Below are positions 1 to 9,045 of a stretch of DNA of 64,000 nucleotides, piece after piece. The stretch's first letter is position 1. Every line of letters starts with the position of its first letter. Source of the DNA: ECT2AJA-110-A sp035399845 (GTDB lineage Bacteria > Planctomycetota > Phycisphaerae > UBA1845 > UTPLA1); contig DAOPJV010000012.1 in the NCBI GenBank assembly GCA_035399845.1, positions 62,001 to 126,000 on the forward strand. The letters are read 5' to 3'. Position numbers and translations under genes: made by a program. The notes under the pieces were generated by a model. It was not told the DNA's origin. It saw only the letters and a program-made list of their open reading frames with translations, and did no database searches.

Positions 1-1
1 C

Positions 2-601
2 GACACTGTCGTTCCGATTCGGGAGACGCCGGCCGACGTCTGTCTCTTCCGCTATGTCGGTTCACTCAACGAGCGCCGCCGCCCCGACATCATCCTCCAG
101 GGCCTGCGGCTTGCCCGTGAGCGAAACGCCGAACTGGCCCGCGATGTTCGTTTCGAGTTCATCGGCGGCATGGCCGGCCACGAAGCGGGGATCGCCGAGT
201 TCGACCTGGAGGCCGTTGTGACGAATGTCGGCCGCGTGACACACGAAGACAGCCTCCGCATGATTCATGGCGCCGACGTCAACGTCCTGCTTCAGACGAT
301 CAGCGAAGGACAGGACGTCGTTTCCGGCAAGGCGTTTGAATACCTTGCCGCGCGAAAGCCCATCCTCGCTGTCGTCAGCGAGACGGGCGGCGACGCCTGG
401 CTTGTCCGCGAGGCCCGGGCGGGTATCGTCACGCCCTTTGACGACGCCGAATCCGTCGCCCGCGCCATCGAATCATGCTGGCAATCCTGGAAGTCCGGCG
501 CCGGCGAACTGACGATGAGCGACGAGCGGCTGGAGAAATTCTCCCGGCGACATCTGACACGGGATCTCGCCCGCGTCCTGGACGATGTCGTGTCGAATTG
601 A
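2..601 (+). CDS. Glycosyltransferase, GT-B fold, C-terminal part (5' truncated)
   Basis: The reading frame is open from the window edge, so the N-terminal half lies outside. The visible 199 residues look like the nucleotide-sugar-binding half of a GT1/GT4-type glycosyltransferase: FRYVGSLNERRRPD near the start, then VNVLLQTISEGQDVVSGKAF and EYLAARKPILAV. The last two match the usual segment in which the donor-binding glutamates lie before a P.L statement of the sheet. The donor and acceptor cannot be told. It is followed 21 bp later by a GT2 enzyme, which suggests a polysaccharide or LPS-related locus. The family is fairly sure; the specific reaction is unknown. Confidence 0.8.
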   Translation, partial: DTVVPIRETPADVCLFRYVGSLNERRRPDIILQGLRLARERNAELARDVRFEFIGGMAGHEAGIAEFDLEAVVTNVGRVTHEDSLRMIHGADVNVLLQTISEGQDVVSGKAFEYLAARKPILAVVSETGGDAWLVREARAGIVTPFDDAESVARAIESCWQSWKSGAGELTMSDERLEKFSRRHLTRDLARVLDDVVSN

Positions 602-622
602 CCGGCGCGACGGCATTGCACC

Positions 623-1729
623 ATGCGGGAACTGCGACGACGAATGACCACTGCCCCTGATCCCAACGCGACGGCGCCACTCGTTTCGATCGTCATCCCG
701 ACGTGCAACCGGTCCGACGTCCTCTCGCGATGCCTCGAAGCCCTGTCGGTACAGACCTTTCACAACTTTGAGATCGTCATCATTGACGACGCCTCAACGG
801 ACGACACACCGGCCGTGATTCGCCGATACACGCCGGGGCGCGACGACGTTCACGTCATTCGCCTGCGAAACGACGCCCACGCCGGCGCCAATCCCAGCCG
901 CAATCGCGGCATCGCCGTCGCTAATGGCGCCCTTGTCGCGTTCCTGGATTGTGACTGCATGGCCGACGCGAGCTGGCTCGAACACCTCATCGCCCCGCTG
1001 GCGGCCGACAACACGCGCAGAATCGCCGCAACGACGGGCATGGTGCTCGACGCGCCGCCGCACAGCGCTTTCGATCTGACGTTCAAAGGGACGCATCGCA
1101 TCCAGGGCGCCGGTTCCGCGTCCCGTCTCATCGCAGGGAACATGTGCATTCGTCGCGACCTGCTCCTTCGCTATCGACTCGACGAGGATCGCGCCGAGCG
1201 GCTTCGCACGTCGGACGGAGCGCCCGACGTCAGCGTATCCGGCCGAGGCGATGAGGAAGGCGTCCACCTGATCCTGCGAGCCGCCGGCTATCAGCTTCTG
1301 GCCGTGCCCGACGCCGTTGTGCTGCACGAACATCATCTCGCCCGGCGCGCCTTCTTCCGACAGGCCTTCCGCGGAGGTCGCTCCGCCGCCCGACTCGTCT
1401 ACAAGTACGCCCTGCCGCAGCGACTCGATATGGCGCCCTTCCTGCTCGCGATACTCACGGCGCCGCTGGGTATTTTCTGGCGTCCCCTCTTCGCCCTGCC
1501 GGCGTTCTTCGTCGCGGCCGCGATCGCCGCCATCACTTACAACGACCTGTTTCGCAAACGCAAGACGCTGTTCGAAACGCTCATCACATTCCCCCTGCTG
1601 CTGGCGTACTACCTGGTGCGGCTGTGCGGCTACGTCTCGGAATCGATACGACTCCGCGTGTCGCGGCATGATGTCCGCAGGACGCGTCTGGCCGACTTTG
1701 AGGGTGATGCCGATCGCGATCGTGGCTAA
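623..1729 (+). CDS. Glycosyltransferase family 2 with C-terminal membrane segments
   Basis: This is a 368-residue GT-A fold glycosyltransferase. It opens with VSIVIPTCNRSDVLSRCLEAL, has the nucleotide-binding IIDDAS near residues 53-58, the SRNRGIAVANG segment, and the metal-binding DxD as DCD at about 109-111. A downstream GDEEGVHLILRAAGY segment resembles the catalytic acidic region of inverting GT2 enzymes. Two hydrophobic stretches near the C terminus (about 270-310 and 320-340) suggest membrane anchoring. An alternative ATG at 644 would remove seven residues; neither start has a clear ribosome binding site. It probably acts with the upstream glycosyltransferase on a cell-surface glycan. 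Confidence 0.85.
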   Translation: MRELRRRMTTAPDPNATAPLVSIVIPTCNRSDVLSRCLEALSVQTFHNFEIVIIDDASTDDTPAVIRRYTPGRDDVHVIRLRNDAHAGANPSRNRGIAVANGALVAFLDCDCMADASWLEHLIAPLAADNTRRIAATTGMVLDAPPHSAFDLTFKGTHRIQGAGSASRLIAGNMCIRRDLLLRYRLDEDRAERLRTSDGAPDVSVSGRGDEEGVHLILRAAGYQLLAVPDAVVLHEHHLARRAFFRQAFRGGRSAARLVYKYALPQRLDMAPFLLAILTAPLGIFWRPLFALPAFFVAAAIAAITYNDLFRKRKTLFETLITFPLLLAYYLVRLCGYVSESIRLRVSRHDVRRTRLADFEGDADRDRG

Positions 1730-1758
1730 GATGCGCCGGCGCTTCAGCGAGGGCCGAG

Positions 1759-3153
1759 ATGCAACCCATCGAACCATATCCGATTCCGACCGCGATTCCC
1801 GTCGCCACGGCGCATGCCGCAACGACGCCCGCCGAACGGCTGTCGCCGACCGCTGAAGCGGATCGCATCGACGTGATTGACGCCCTCAGAGGTGTCGCCC
1901 TCCTCGGCATCCTCCTCGTCAACATCATCTATTTTTCGGAAGGGTTCTCGTCAGGCGCGGCTCGCGACGTTTCATTGTCCGCGCCGCTGGACGAATTCGC
2001 CCGATTCCTCTCGCGCTTCTTCGCGAACTACAAGTTTGTCACGCTCTACTCCGTGCTCTTCGGCATGGGGCTTGCGCTGCAGAGTCGGCGCGCCGACGAA
2101 CGCGGTACGCGCTTCACGAGCGTCTATGTTCGGCGGCTGCTCATCCTCCTCGCCATGGGCCTCATCCATGGCGTGTTTCTCTGGTACGGCGACATTCTCA
2201 CGATGTACGCCCTTCTCGGCCTCATCGCGATGCTCTTCCGTCACGCGAAACAGATGACGCTGCTCGTGACCGCCACGCTGCTTGCCGCCGTCCCGCTTGT
2301 TCTTATTCCCCCTGTTGTCGCGCTGGATTACCAACCCACTCCGCCGGCAGGTGAGGAATCCCGTTCGGACGTTATGTCGCCGGTCGACGACGACTGCGAA
2401 TTCGCCGGGGAATCCGACATCGACGTCACGACGCCCCCACTCACTGCAAAACCCGTTGACTTCAATCGCCTGATGAGCGAATTCGACTCGATTGAAGTCG
2501 AACTCTACGGGCGAGGCCCCTATGCGCTGTCCGTCGTTCATCGTGGCATGCTGTTTGTCGTGATGCAGGTATTTGCCGGCGCCACAACGCTCGGATGGCG
2601 ATGCCTCGCGATGTTCCTCGTCGGCGTCGCCATCATTCGCTCCGGGATGTTCGACCAACTGAAAGCCTGTCGAAGAGGATTGATCCGCTGCGTCACGATC
2701 GCCATGCCGATCGGCATGGCGATCCAGGCGATCGGCGTGTGGGCCGCGGAAGATCCCGAACTGGATGGCTACCTCCGCGCCATCATCCCGGAAGTCGCGT
2801 CCTACACCGGCGCCTTCGGACTGACGGCCGGCTACTTCGCGATCGTCTGCCTGATCTCGCTCAGCGAGCGCTGGCATCGCGCGCTGCTTCCCTTCGCCGC
2901 CGCCGGCCGACTCGCCCTGACGAACTACATCGGCCAGTCCATCCTCTGCGGTCTCGTCTTCTACAGCTACGGCCTGGGATGGATCGGGCGTACCCACTTC
3001 GCGACGACATTCCTGATCGCCTGTGGCGTCTTCTCCGCGCAGGTCGTCTTCAGCGTCGTCTGGCTTCGATTCTTCAGATTCGGACCGCTTGAGTGGTTGT
3101 GGCGTTCCCTGACGTACGGGAAACGCCAACCCATGACGCGGACGCCCCGATGA
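1759..3153 (+). CDS. DUF418 / YeiB-like polytopic membrane protein
   Basis: The protein has 464 residues and begins, after a short polar leader, with IDVIDALRGVALLGILLVNI, the signature first helix of DUF418 (YeiB) proteins. Many further hydrophobic helices follow. The C-terminal RLALTNYIGQSILCGLVFYS matches the conserved DUF418 block. A soluble insert near 195-250 is rich in acidic residues. The family is thought to move or modify small molecules at the inner membrane and is related in fold to acyltransferase-3-like membrane proteins, but no function is established. The ATG at 1759 is preceded by a GAGGG ribosome binding site. Confidence 0.85.
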   Translation: MQPIEPYPIPTAIPVATAHAATTPAERLSPTAEADRIDVIDALRGVALLGILLVNIIYFSEGFSSGAARDVSLSAPLDEFARFLSRFFANYKFVTLYSVLFGMGLALQSRRADERGTRFTSVYVRRLLILLAMGLIHGVFLWYGDILTMYALLGLIAMLFRHAKQMTLLVTATLLAAVPLVLIPPVVALDYQPTPPAGEESRSDVMSPVDDDCEFAGESDIDVTTPPLTAKPVDFNRLMSEFDSIEVELYGRGPYALSVVHRGMLFVVMQVFAGATTLGWRCLAMFLVGVAIIRSGMFDQLKACRRGLIRCVTIAMPIGMAIQAIGVWAAEDPELDGYLRAIIPEVASYTGAFGLTAGYFAIVCLISLSERWHRALLPFAAAGRLALTNYIGQSILCGLVFYSYGLGWIGRTHFATTFLIACGVFSAQVVFSVVWLRFFRFGPLEWLWRSLTYGKRQPMTRTPR

Positions 3154-3236
3154 TGAGCGCGCCGTTCACGCCGCGCCACAGGCTCGTGTACAATCCTGAC
3201 ACGCTCGCAGATGAATGACAGGAACTGGAGACGCAA

Positions 3237-4598
3237 ATGACGCCGGAACCCGCCTGGAATCCGCTCAACGCGCTGGTCCGCCGCCTGCGGACCATGTCAC
3301 TATCCATCGTGTTGCGTTGCGGCGCTCTCATTGCGATCACGGGGGCCGTCGCCTGCGCACCGCGCGTCATCCTCTCGCCTCCCGTCGAATGGCCGGGGGA
3401 ATGGCGAAGTCACAAGCTCTACCACACGCCCCGCGCTTTGATCTACGCGACCAGCGCCGCGGCCGCAGGTGAGGCGGATCGGCTGACCAACGACATCGCG
3501 ACAAGACGTCACCTCCCGACGCCTTCGGAGGCCAATCCCGAGAAGGGCCTCATCATCGTCTCAGATCGCAACGATGCGCCGATTTCGGACGATCTCGACG
3601 AACTGCTGTCGATGTTCATCTACGGCCAGGCCCAGCTCGCCGGCGTTGCCAACCCCCAGGAAGATCGCGTCGCGAAGGTGCGCGAGCGCATGCGGGAGGA
3701 TGACGGCGCCATGCGGCCGATCCTGGGCCTGTTTCTTCGGATGACGCCACTCCCGATCGCCGACGCCGCCGTCTCACAGAAACTCCAGCTGCCGTCGGAC
3801 GCGTCGCCGGCCGTCGCGTGGGCCGGCGTACTGCCAACAAACGCCCTGATACACGAGAAATCCGGCGAATTGCTGGACGTGATGCTGGATGCGGCCGCCA
3901 CGCGAGAAGAGCTCCCGGCCGGCGCTCGCCTGCTGATCTCTCCGATGATGCCGATGATCCGAGGCGCCCTGGCGAAGGAAGTGCTCAAGCAGCGTGACGC
4001 CTCATTCGAGAATATTGTCCGGCAGGATGATCCCGTCTGGATCGCCGAGCGCGACGCCAGAAGGATCGCCATAGCCGCGTGGCCAGTCGTCGTCCGCGCG
4101 GATCGCCCGCAAGCCGCCTACGACGCCGCCTATCTGCGAATCCGGGAGTCGGCGAACAAGCTGCCGGAAGAAACCAACGTCCTGCGCGCACTGGCCGCCG
4201 CTGAATATCGAACGAGGCGTTACGAGGAAGCCGTCGCCACGCTCGATCGCGTGCGCGAACTCGACAGGCGCCGTGTCGAAACGTCCAGCGCCGGCGCCCT
4301 CGGGGATGTCGTCAGGCAAATGGCGCCCGCCACGTCCGGCGCCGTTGATACCGCGTTCGAGAAGGCGGCCAGGAGTCGCCCGAGTGATCTCGCGTTTCGC
4401 GCGATGGCGGCGCATCGCCTGGGCCGCGGTGAAATGGCGAACGAGGCGTTCGATCAACTGACAACGCGCCTCGCGGCCCTTCACGATGACGCGGACGACG
4501 AAGAGCGTACGCTCCATCGCGAGGCGGCCAGCCTGCTGGGCCGCAGTACTCAACCCACAACGCAGCCCGCTAGCGACGCTTCGTCGTCCGCTCACTGA
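3237..4598 (+). CDS. Putative lipoprotein with C-terminal TPR-like repeats, function unknown
   Basis: This is a 453-residue protein not recognised as a named family. An N-terminal signal-like helix ends in ITGAVACAPR, a relaxed lipobox with Cys near residue 39. An internal ATG at residue 20 would give a more typical signal length, though GGAGAC sits just upstream of the ATG at 3237. The segment NVLRALAAAEYRTRRYEEAV and the helices around it look like tetratricopeptide repeats, so it may be a protein-interaction surface outside the inner membrane. The tail TQPTTQPASDASSSAH is low-complexity. Its last 29 bp overlap the end of the convergent gene on the other strand. Confidence 0.55.
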   Translation: MTPEPAWNPLNALVRRLRTMSLSIVLRCGALIAITGAVACAPRVILSPPVEWPGEWRSHKLYHTPRALIYATSAAAAGEADRLTNDIATRRHLPTPSEANPEKGLIIVSDRNDAPISDDLDELLSMFIYGQAQLAGVANPQEDRVAKVRERMREDDGAMRPILGLFLRMTPLPIADAAVSQKLQLPSDASPAVAWAGVLPTNALIHEKSGELLDVMLDAAATREELPAGARLLISPMMPMIRGALAKEVLKQRDASFENIVRQDDPVWIAERDARRIAIAAWPVVVRADRPQAAYDAAYLRIRESANKLPEETNVLRALAAAEYRTRRYEEAVATLDRVRELDRRRVETSSAGALGDVVRQMAPATSGAVDTAFEKAARSRPSDLAFRAMAAHRLGRGEMANEAFDQLTTRLAALHDDADDEERTLHREAASLLGRSTQPTTQPASDASSSAH

Positions 4599-5652
4599 TA
4601 CGCTGCGCCGCGGCAAACGCCTTGCCCAGATCCGCCTCGCCGATCGCGTTCGCCCAACCGGCGTCGGGCTGCGCCTTCACCTTCGCCAGCAGCGCAAGCT
4701 GGCTGGGGCACAGGAATTCGTCCGGATTCCGCCGTCCATGCAGCGCCGCGTTGATGCGCGCCGCCTGCGTCGGCGTCATCGGGACGAAGCGATACGGCGA
4801 CTTCGACAGGTAGTACTTCGGTTCCGAATCGGGGCGTGTCTTGTCGTCCGTTCGAATCGCGTCCAGACCTTTGATCGACGCGCAGGCCGCTTGCTGCTGA
4901 TCCGTTCGGCTGAAGACGACGCTTGCGCATCGCACCTTGCGCGCTTCGGCCACGAGATTCGCGAATGACAGCGCCCGGCCGTCATACCAGACATCCACGA
5001 CCTCCCGCCCTTTCACGAACCCCGGCGCCGTTTCGACGACCCCCGCCAGGCCGCCAAGCTGACCTTCGCCTTCCCAGAAGCAATGCATGGCAAACGTCGC
5101 CCGCTCCAGACCGCGCTTGCGGGCCATTGACGCGTCATTCAGCAGCCGCAGGTAGGCCGGAACATCCCGCTTCTCCTTCTCCAGCGCCGTCACCATCGCC
5201 GAGACCAGTCCCGCGACGGAGTAGTCGCCGGCCACACGCGTGGCCAGTTCGCCGCGATCGTGACGCGTAATCCGCACGACCGGATTGTTCCAGGCCGGCT
5301 CCTTGAAGGACTTCAGCGTGGTTTCGTCATCCCCCGGGATGTTGTTGTAGACGGCGACGGGCACAAACAGGGACTCGGCGGCGTCACGAATCAGGGGATG
5401 ACTCAGAACAAGATCGCCGTATGACTTGCACGTGCCGCAGCCCGGCACTTCCTGAAACAGAATCAGCAGCGGTCTGCCCGACCGCTTCGATTCGGCCGCC
5501 GCCGCGTCGAACCCGCGGCGCCAGGAGATCGTTCCGAGTTCCTGCGGTGTGGCCGACGTCGCGCCGCCATCCTCCGCGCGTATCGACAGCGCCACGATCC
5601 CCGTCAGAGCGGCGCCCCCCAGCGCGACTATCATCCGTTGCGTCATTCGCAT
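4570..5652 (-). CDS. Secreted thioredoxin-like protein (VPGUxxT-type, Cys form) with MsrA-like C-terminal part
   Basis: The 360-residue protein starts with a signal-like hydrophobic helix. The thioredoxin-like domain carries QEVPGCGTCKSYG (Cys72 and Cys75). This closely resembles the motif of the VPGUxxT family of thioredoxin-like (seleno)proteins, with cysteine (TGC codon) where relatives use selenocysteine. A later block, ATFAMHCFWEGEGQLGGLAG, followed by REVVDVWYDGRALSFANLV, resembles the catalytic Cys region of peptide methionine sulfoxide reductase A (Cys191 here). I infer a periplasmic redox role. The substrate is unknown, and MsrA activity is doubtful because the usual GCFWG reads HCFWE. 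Confidence 0.7.
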   Translation of the reverse strand: MRMTQRMIVALGGAALTGIVALSIRAEDGGATSATPQELGTISWRRGFDAAAAESKRSGRPLLILFQEVPGCGTCKSYGDLVLSHPLIRDAAESLFVPVAVYNNIPGDDETTLKSFKEPAWNNPVVRITRHDRGELATRVAGDYSVAGLVSAMVTALEKEKRDVPAYLRLLNDASMARKRGLERATFAMHCFWEGEGQLGGLAGVVETAPGFVKGREVVDVWYDGRALSFANLVAEARKVRCASVVFSRTDQQQAACASIKGLDAIRTDDKTRPDSEPKYYLSKSPYRFVPMTPTQAARINAALHGRRNPDEFLCPSQLALLAKVKAQPDAGWANAIGEADLGKAFAAAQRISERTTKRR

Positions 5653-5822
5653 ATTGATGACCTCATTTCATTTCGGTGTCGGCGGCGCACAGCCGCGCCG
5701 CTCGCTCTTATTCCGCGGATGGCCTCTGTGATTTCGAAAAGTCGGAGATCCGCCGAGATTTCGACGACATCGTCCCAGGACGCCGACACGACAGGTCCGA
5801 TCCGCCAATTATAATTCCGCCC

Positions 5823-7115
5823 ATGACCGACGCCCGCCCCATCGATCAATCCAGACGCCGGATGGACCGGCGTGACCTGCTGGCGATCGCGTTCGTCTAT
5901 CTCGCCCTCGCGCTGCTCATCGGTCCCCGAACACCATACGGCAAATGGAACGTCTCTCCCAAGTTTGAGACGCTCGGGCAGAACATCGCCCTCGCCGAGA
6001 CCATGGCGTGGCGAGAGGGCCATCTCTCGCTCGACGAGGATTTCTACGAAGACGCCGAGTTCAACGGCAAGACCTACAGCGTTGTGGGGCTCGCCTTCAC
6101 GATCATCTCGGTTCCGATCACCTGGATCGCGGACCTTCTGGGCTGCGCCACGCACTTTCCTCGGCCCGTCTATTTTCTCCTGATGACGATCCCGATCCCG
6201 ATCGTCGCCTACCTGTCAATACGCCGCTTCGTTTCGTCGCCCGCATGGGCCGCCCTGCTGTCGATCGGTTTCGTGTGCGGCACGCCGATGGGCCCGGAGA
6301 TCGGCTCGTGCTATACAGGCAACATCTACGACATCAATCATGTCATCGCCGTGACTGGAGTCTTCCTCATCGCGGCGGACCTTCTCGGCGCACGTCGCAT
6401 CTGGCCCGCCGCGATCGGTCTCATTCTTTCCTGCTGGTCGCGGCAGATGACGTGCCTTTATTCGGCGCCGCTCCTGCTGATTGCGTGGCGCGCGACATCC
6501 GTCCGGTCTTCAGCAGGCCCGGCGCTGTCCGCTGACGCGACAACGCCGCGTCGTTACCGACCCATCGCGTTCGCAGTCCTCGGGATCGCCATCGCCGGCG
6601 GTATCCCGCTCACGCTGAACTACCTGAAGTTCGGCAACCCGCTCGACACGGGATACGTGCATCTCTACGCCGATCGCACGGACCCCATCGCGGAACGCGC
6701 CCGCTCCGCCCTGTTCAGCGTTCGATATCTCTGGATGCATCTGCGCGCCATGCACCTTGACTTCGCGCCCTGGGATATTCGTCACGGGAAGCTCCACATC
6801 GATATCGTCGACGTCATCGGCGGCAGCCTCTGGCTGACGACGCCGCTCACCATCGGTATCTTCCTGACTGTCCGTCGCTGGTGGAAAGACATCGACGCCC
6901 GCATCCTGGTCCTCGGAACGATCCCCGTCATCATCGGACTCCACCTTTACCATACGACGGGCGGACCACCCGGAATGTACCGCTACGCGCTGGATTTCCT
7001 CCCGATCTGGTGGCTCGCGATCGCCCCCGCCACGGAATCATCCCCGCAGGCGAAACGCGTCACTGTCGCGGCTGTCGCCTACAGCGTCCTCTACTACGCA
7101 GTGCTCCATTGGTAA
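5823..7115 (+). CDS. Polytopic membrane protein, GT-C/PMT-like, function unknown
   Basis: About 430 residues with roughly ten hydrophobic helices. After a basic leader comes DLLAIAFVYLALALLIGPRT, then a periplasmic-type loop and GKTYSVVGLAFTIISVP. This layout, a first helix followed by a polar loop with acidic residues, is typical of GT-C (family 39/PMT-like) glycosyltransferases, but no decisive catalytic motif is visible. The ATG at 5823 was preferred over the longer frame because the upstream extension is arginine-rich and non-hydrophobic. It is followed by the outer-membrane biogenesis operon, though the roughly 100-bp gap leaves co-transcription open. Confidence 0.6.
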   Translation: MTDARPIDQSRRRMDRRDLLAIAFVYLALALLIGPRTPYGKWNVSPKFETLGQNIALAETMAWREGHLSLDEDFYEDAEFNGKTYSVVGLAFTIISVPITWIADLLGCATHFPRPVYFLLMTIPIPIVAYLSIRRFVSSPAWAALLSIGFVCGTPMGPEIGSCYTGNIYDINHVIAVTGVFLIAADLLGARRIWPAAIGLILSCWSRQMTCLYSAPLLLIAWRATSVRSSAGPALSADATTPRRYRPIAFAVLGIAIAGGIPLTLNYLKFGNPLDTGYVHLYADRTDPIAERARSALFSVRYLWMHLRAMHLDFAPWDIRHGKLHIDIVDVIGGSLWLTTPLTIGIFLTVRRWWKDIDARILVLGTIPVIIGLHLYHTTGGPPGMYRYALDFLPIWWLAIAPATESSPQAKRVTVAAVAYSVLYYAVLHW

Positions 7116-7215
7116 GACGACAACGCCCTGCTCGGCTTGCGTTTCGCCTATCGTCGGCGACAATCGCCCCAGCGAAACGGTCGAAAATGACCCCTTGACC
7201 CTCTGGAGAATCCTG

Positions 7216-7866
7216 ATGTCGAAACTCACCGCTCGACTTACAGCCCTGACGCTCGGCGGCGCGATCTTTGCGTTCGCCACATACGGGTCCGCCCAGCCGG
7301 CGGCCTCATCGGCCCCGTCCAACACGCGCGTGGCCGTCGTCAATCTGCATCGCATCTTCGACGAGACTCGGCAGATCGCCGACCTGAACGCCAAAATCAA
7401 GCAACAGGAAACGGACTTCCGCGCAGAAGCGCAGCGCCGCAAGGAAGTCATCGAGACCAAGCAGACGGAACTCGTCGCGTTTCGACCCGGCACGCCCGAT
7501 TACGAATCGCGCCGCAAGGACCTTGTTCGCCTGAATATCGAGTCCAACGTCTGGCTCCAGACAACGGAGTCGGAACTCGAACGAATGAAGTTCGACTGGA
7601 CGCAGTTGATCTACGAGAAGGCGCTTGATATCACCCGGCAGATCGGCAATGAGCGAGGCTTTGACGCCATCCTTCAGTTCAAGGACTACAAGCCGAACCT
7701 GATCGATCCGAACGTGCAGGCGATTCGGCGCGTCATCCAGGAGCGCGATGTCATCTACCATCGCGCCGACATCGACATCACGGACGAGGTCATCCGCCGA
7801 ATGGACCAGTCCTATCAGTCACAGCCCCGTGCGACGAACACGGCGACACCGATGGGCGGTCCCTGA
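7216..7866 (+). CDS. Skp/OmpH-family periplasmic chaperone
   Basis: The 216-residue protein has an N-terminal signal (TALTLGGAIFAFATYGSA) and then TRVAVVNLHRIFDETRQIAD, the typical first strand and helix of OmpH/Skp proteins. A long charged coiled-coil region follows (about 50-130), rich in Lys, Glu and Gln, which in this family forms the tentacles that hold unfolded outer-membrane proteins. The ATG at 7216 has a CTGGAGA ribosome binding site; an upstream TTG at 7195 would place extra residues before the signal. Its position directly before lpxD mirrors the skp-lpxD order in many Gram-negative bacteria and supports outer-membrane biogenesis. Confidence 0.85.
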   Translation: MSKLTARLTALTLGGAIFAFATYGSAQPAASSAPSNTRVAVVNLHRIFDETRQIADLNAKIKQQETDFRAEAQRRKEVIETKQTELVAFRPGTPDYESRRKDLVRLNIESNVWLQTTESELERMKFDWTQLIYEKALDITRQIGNERGFDAILQFKDYKPNLIDPNVQAIRRVIQERDVIYHRADIDITDEVIRRMDQSYQSQPRATNTATPMGGP

Positions 7867-7995
7867 CCCGACATCCGTCCAGTGTCGACTGAGATGTCGC
7901 AGGCCCCGGGCCGCCGCCGCGAATCGGCCCGGGCCGCGAGACGAGTCCGATTCGCGGCGCCACGCCGAACGGTCGGCGCCTGGGGACGCCCTGTC

Positions 7996-9045
7996 ATGAC
8001 AACATCCGTTACTCTTCGAGAGGTCGTCTCGATCCTCCGGGCCGAGCCCGCCCCCTCGCTCGATCTCGAGATTCGCGTCAGCGGGCTGGCCGCCCTCGCC
8101 GTCGCCGATGCGAGCAGCGTTTCCTGGGTGGATGGTCCCAGGTGGGTCCAGGCCGCCCGCGAGACCCGCGCCGCCGCCATCGTCGTCGCGGCCGATCTGG
8201 CCGGCGACCTGCCGAATTGCCTCGTCGTCCCGGATGTCCAGGCCGCCATGGCCGACCTGCTCGATCGCTTCGCCCCCGAGGCGCCTCCCCCGTCCCCGGG
8301 GATCCATCCCCAGGCCGTCGTGGAACCGGGCGCCCGCGTGGCGCCCAACGCCAGTGTGGGCCCCTTCGCCGTCGTCCGGGCGGGGGCCGTTGTCGGCGAG
8401 CGAACCGTCGTCGGGGCCGCTGTCAGTATTGGGCGGGACGTTGTTATTGGCGCCGACTGCCTTCTGTACGATCACGTGGTGATATATGACCGCTGCGTCC
8501 TGGCCGATCGCGTCATCATCCACGCCAACAGCGTCATCGGGGCCGACGGATTCGGCTATATTTTCCGGAACGGACAACATCGAAAGTTGCGCCATATCGG
8601 GACCGTTGTATTAGAAGAGGATGTCGAAGTCGGCGCGTGCACGACGATCGATCGCGCCAAAGTCGGCGAGACGCGCATCGGGCGCGGATCCAAGATTGAT
8701 AACCATGTTCAGGTCGCCCATAATGTCCAGATTGGCCCGCTCTGCATACTCGCAGGACAAGTCGGCTTGTCCGGAAGCGTGCGTCTCGGCGCAGGTTGTG
8801 TGCTGGGCGGCCAGGCCGGCGTAGCCGATGGGGTCCGCCTGGCGAACGGAACACGCATCGCTGCGCAGTCCGGCATCATGGGTGATGTGGATGAGCCGCA
8901 GCAGACGCTGATGGGGTATCCGGCACAGGACTTCATGACGCACAAACGCGAGTTGGCTCGCGTTCGGCGTCTCCCGCAACTGAACGATCGCGTCAACGCT
9001 CTGGAAAAGAAAGTAGCCAGCCTTGAGGGCGCAAAGGACCATTGA
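7996..9045 (+). CDS. lpxD: UDP-3-O-(3-hydroxyacyl)glucosamine N-acyltransferase LpxD
   Basis: This 349-residue enzyme adds the second 3-hydroxyacyl chain, as an amide, in lipid A synthesis. The N-terminal domain (about 1-100) matches the LpxD uridine-binding domain. It is followed by a left-handed beta-helix of hexapeptide repeats (GIHPQAVVEPGARVAPNASV onward). The catalytic His lies in VQVAHNVQIGPLC, and GYPAQDFMTHKREL marks the end of the helix. The C terminus carries the usual short coiled coil. The ATG at 7996 was chosen because the 38 upstream residues are Arg-rich and unlike LpxD. Its last 23 bp overlap the TTG start of the next gene. Confidence 0.93.
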   Translation: MTTSVTLREVVSILRAEPAPSLDLEIRVSGLAALAVADASSVSWVDGPRWVQAARETRAAAIVVAADLAGDLPNCLVVPDVQAAMADLLDRFAPEAPPPSPGIHPQAVVEPGARVAPNASVGPFAVVRAGAVVGERTVVGAAVSIGRDVVIGADCLLYDHVVIYDRCVLADRVIIHANSVIGADGFGYIFRNGQHRKLRHIGTVVLEEDVEVGACTTIDRAKVGETRIGRGSKIDNHVQVAHNVQIGPLCILAGQVGLSGSVRLGAGCVLGGQAGVADGVRLANGTRIAAQSGIMGDVDEPQQTLMGYPAQDFMTHKRELARVRRLPQLNDRVNALEKKVASLEGAKDH

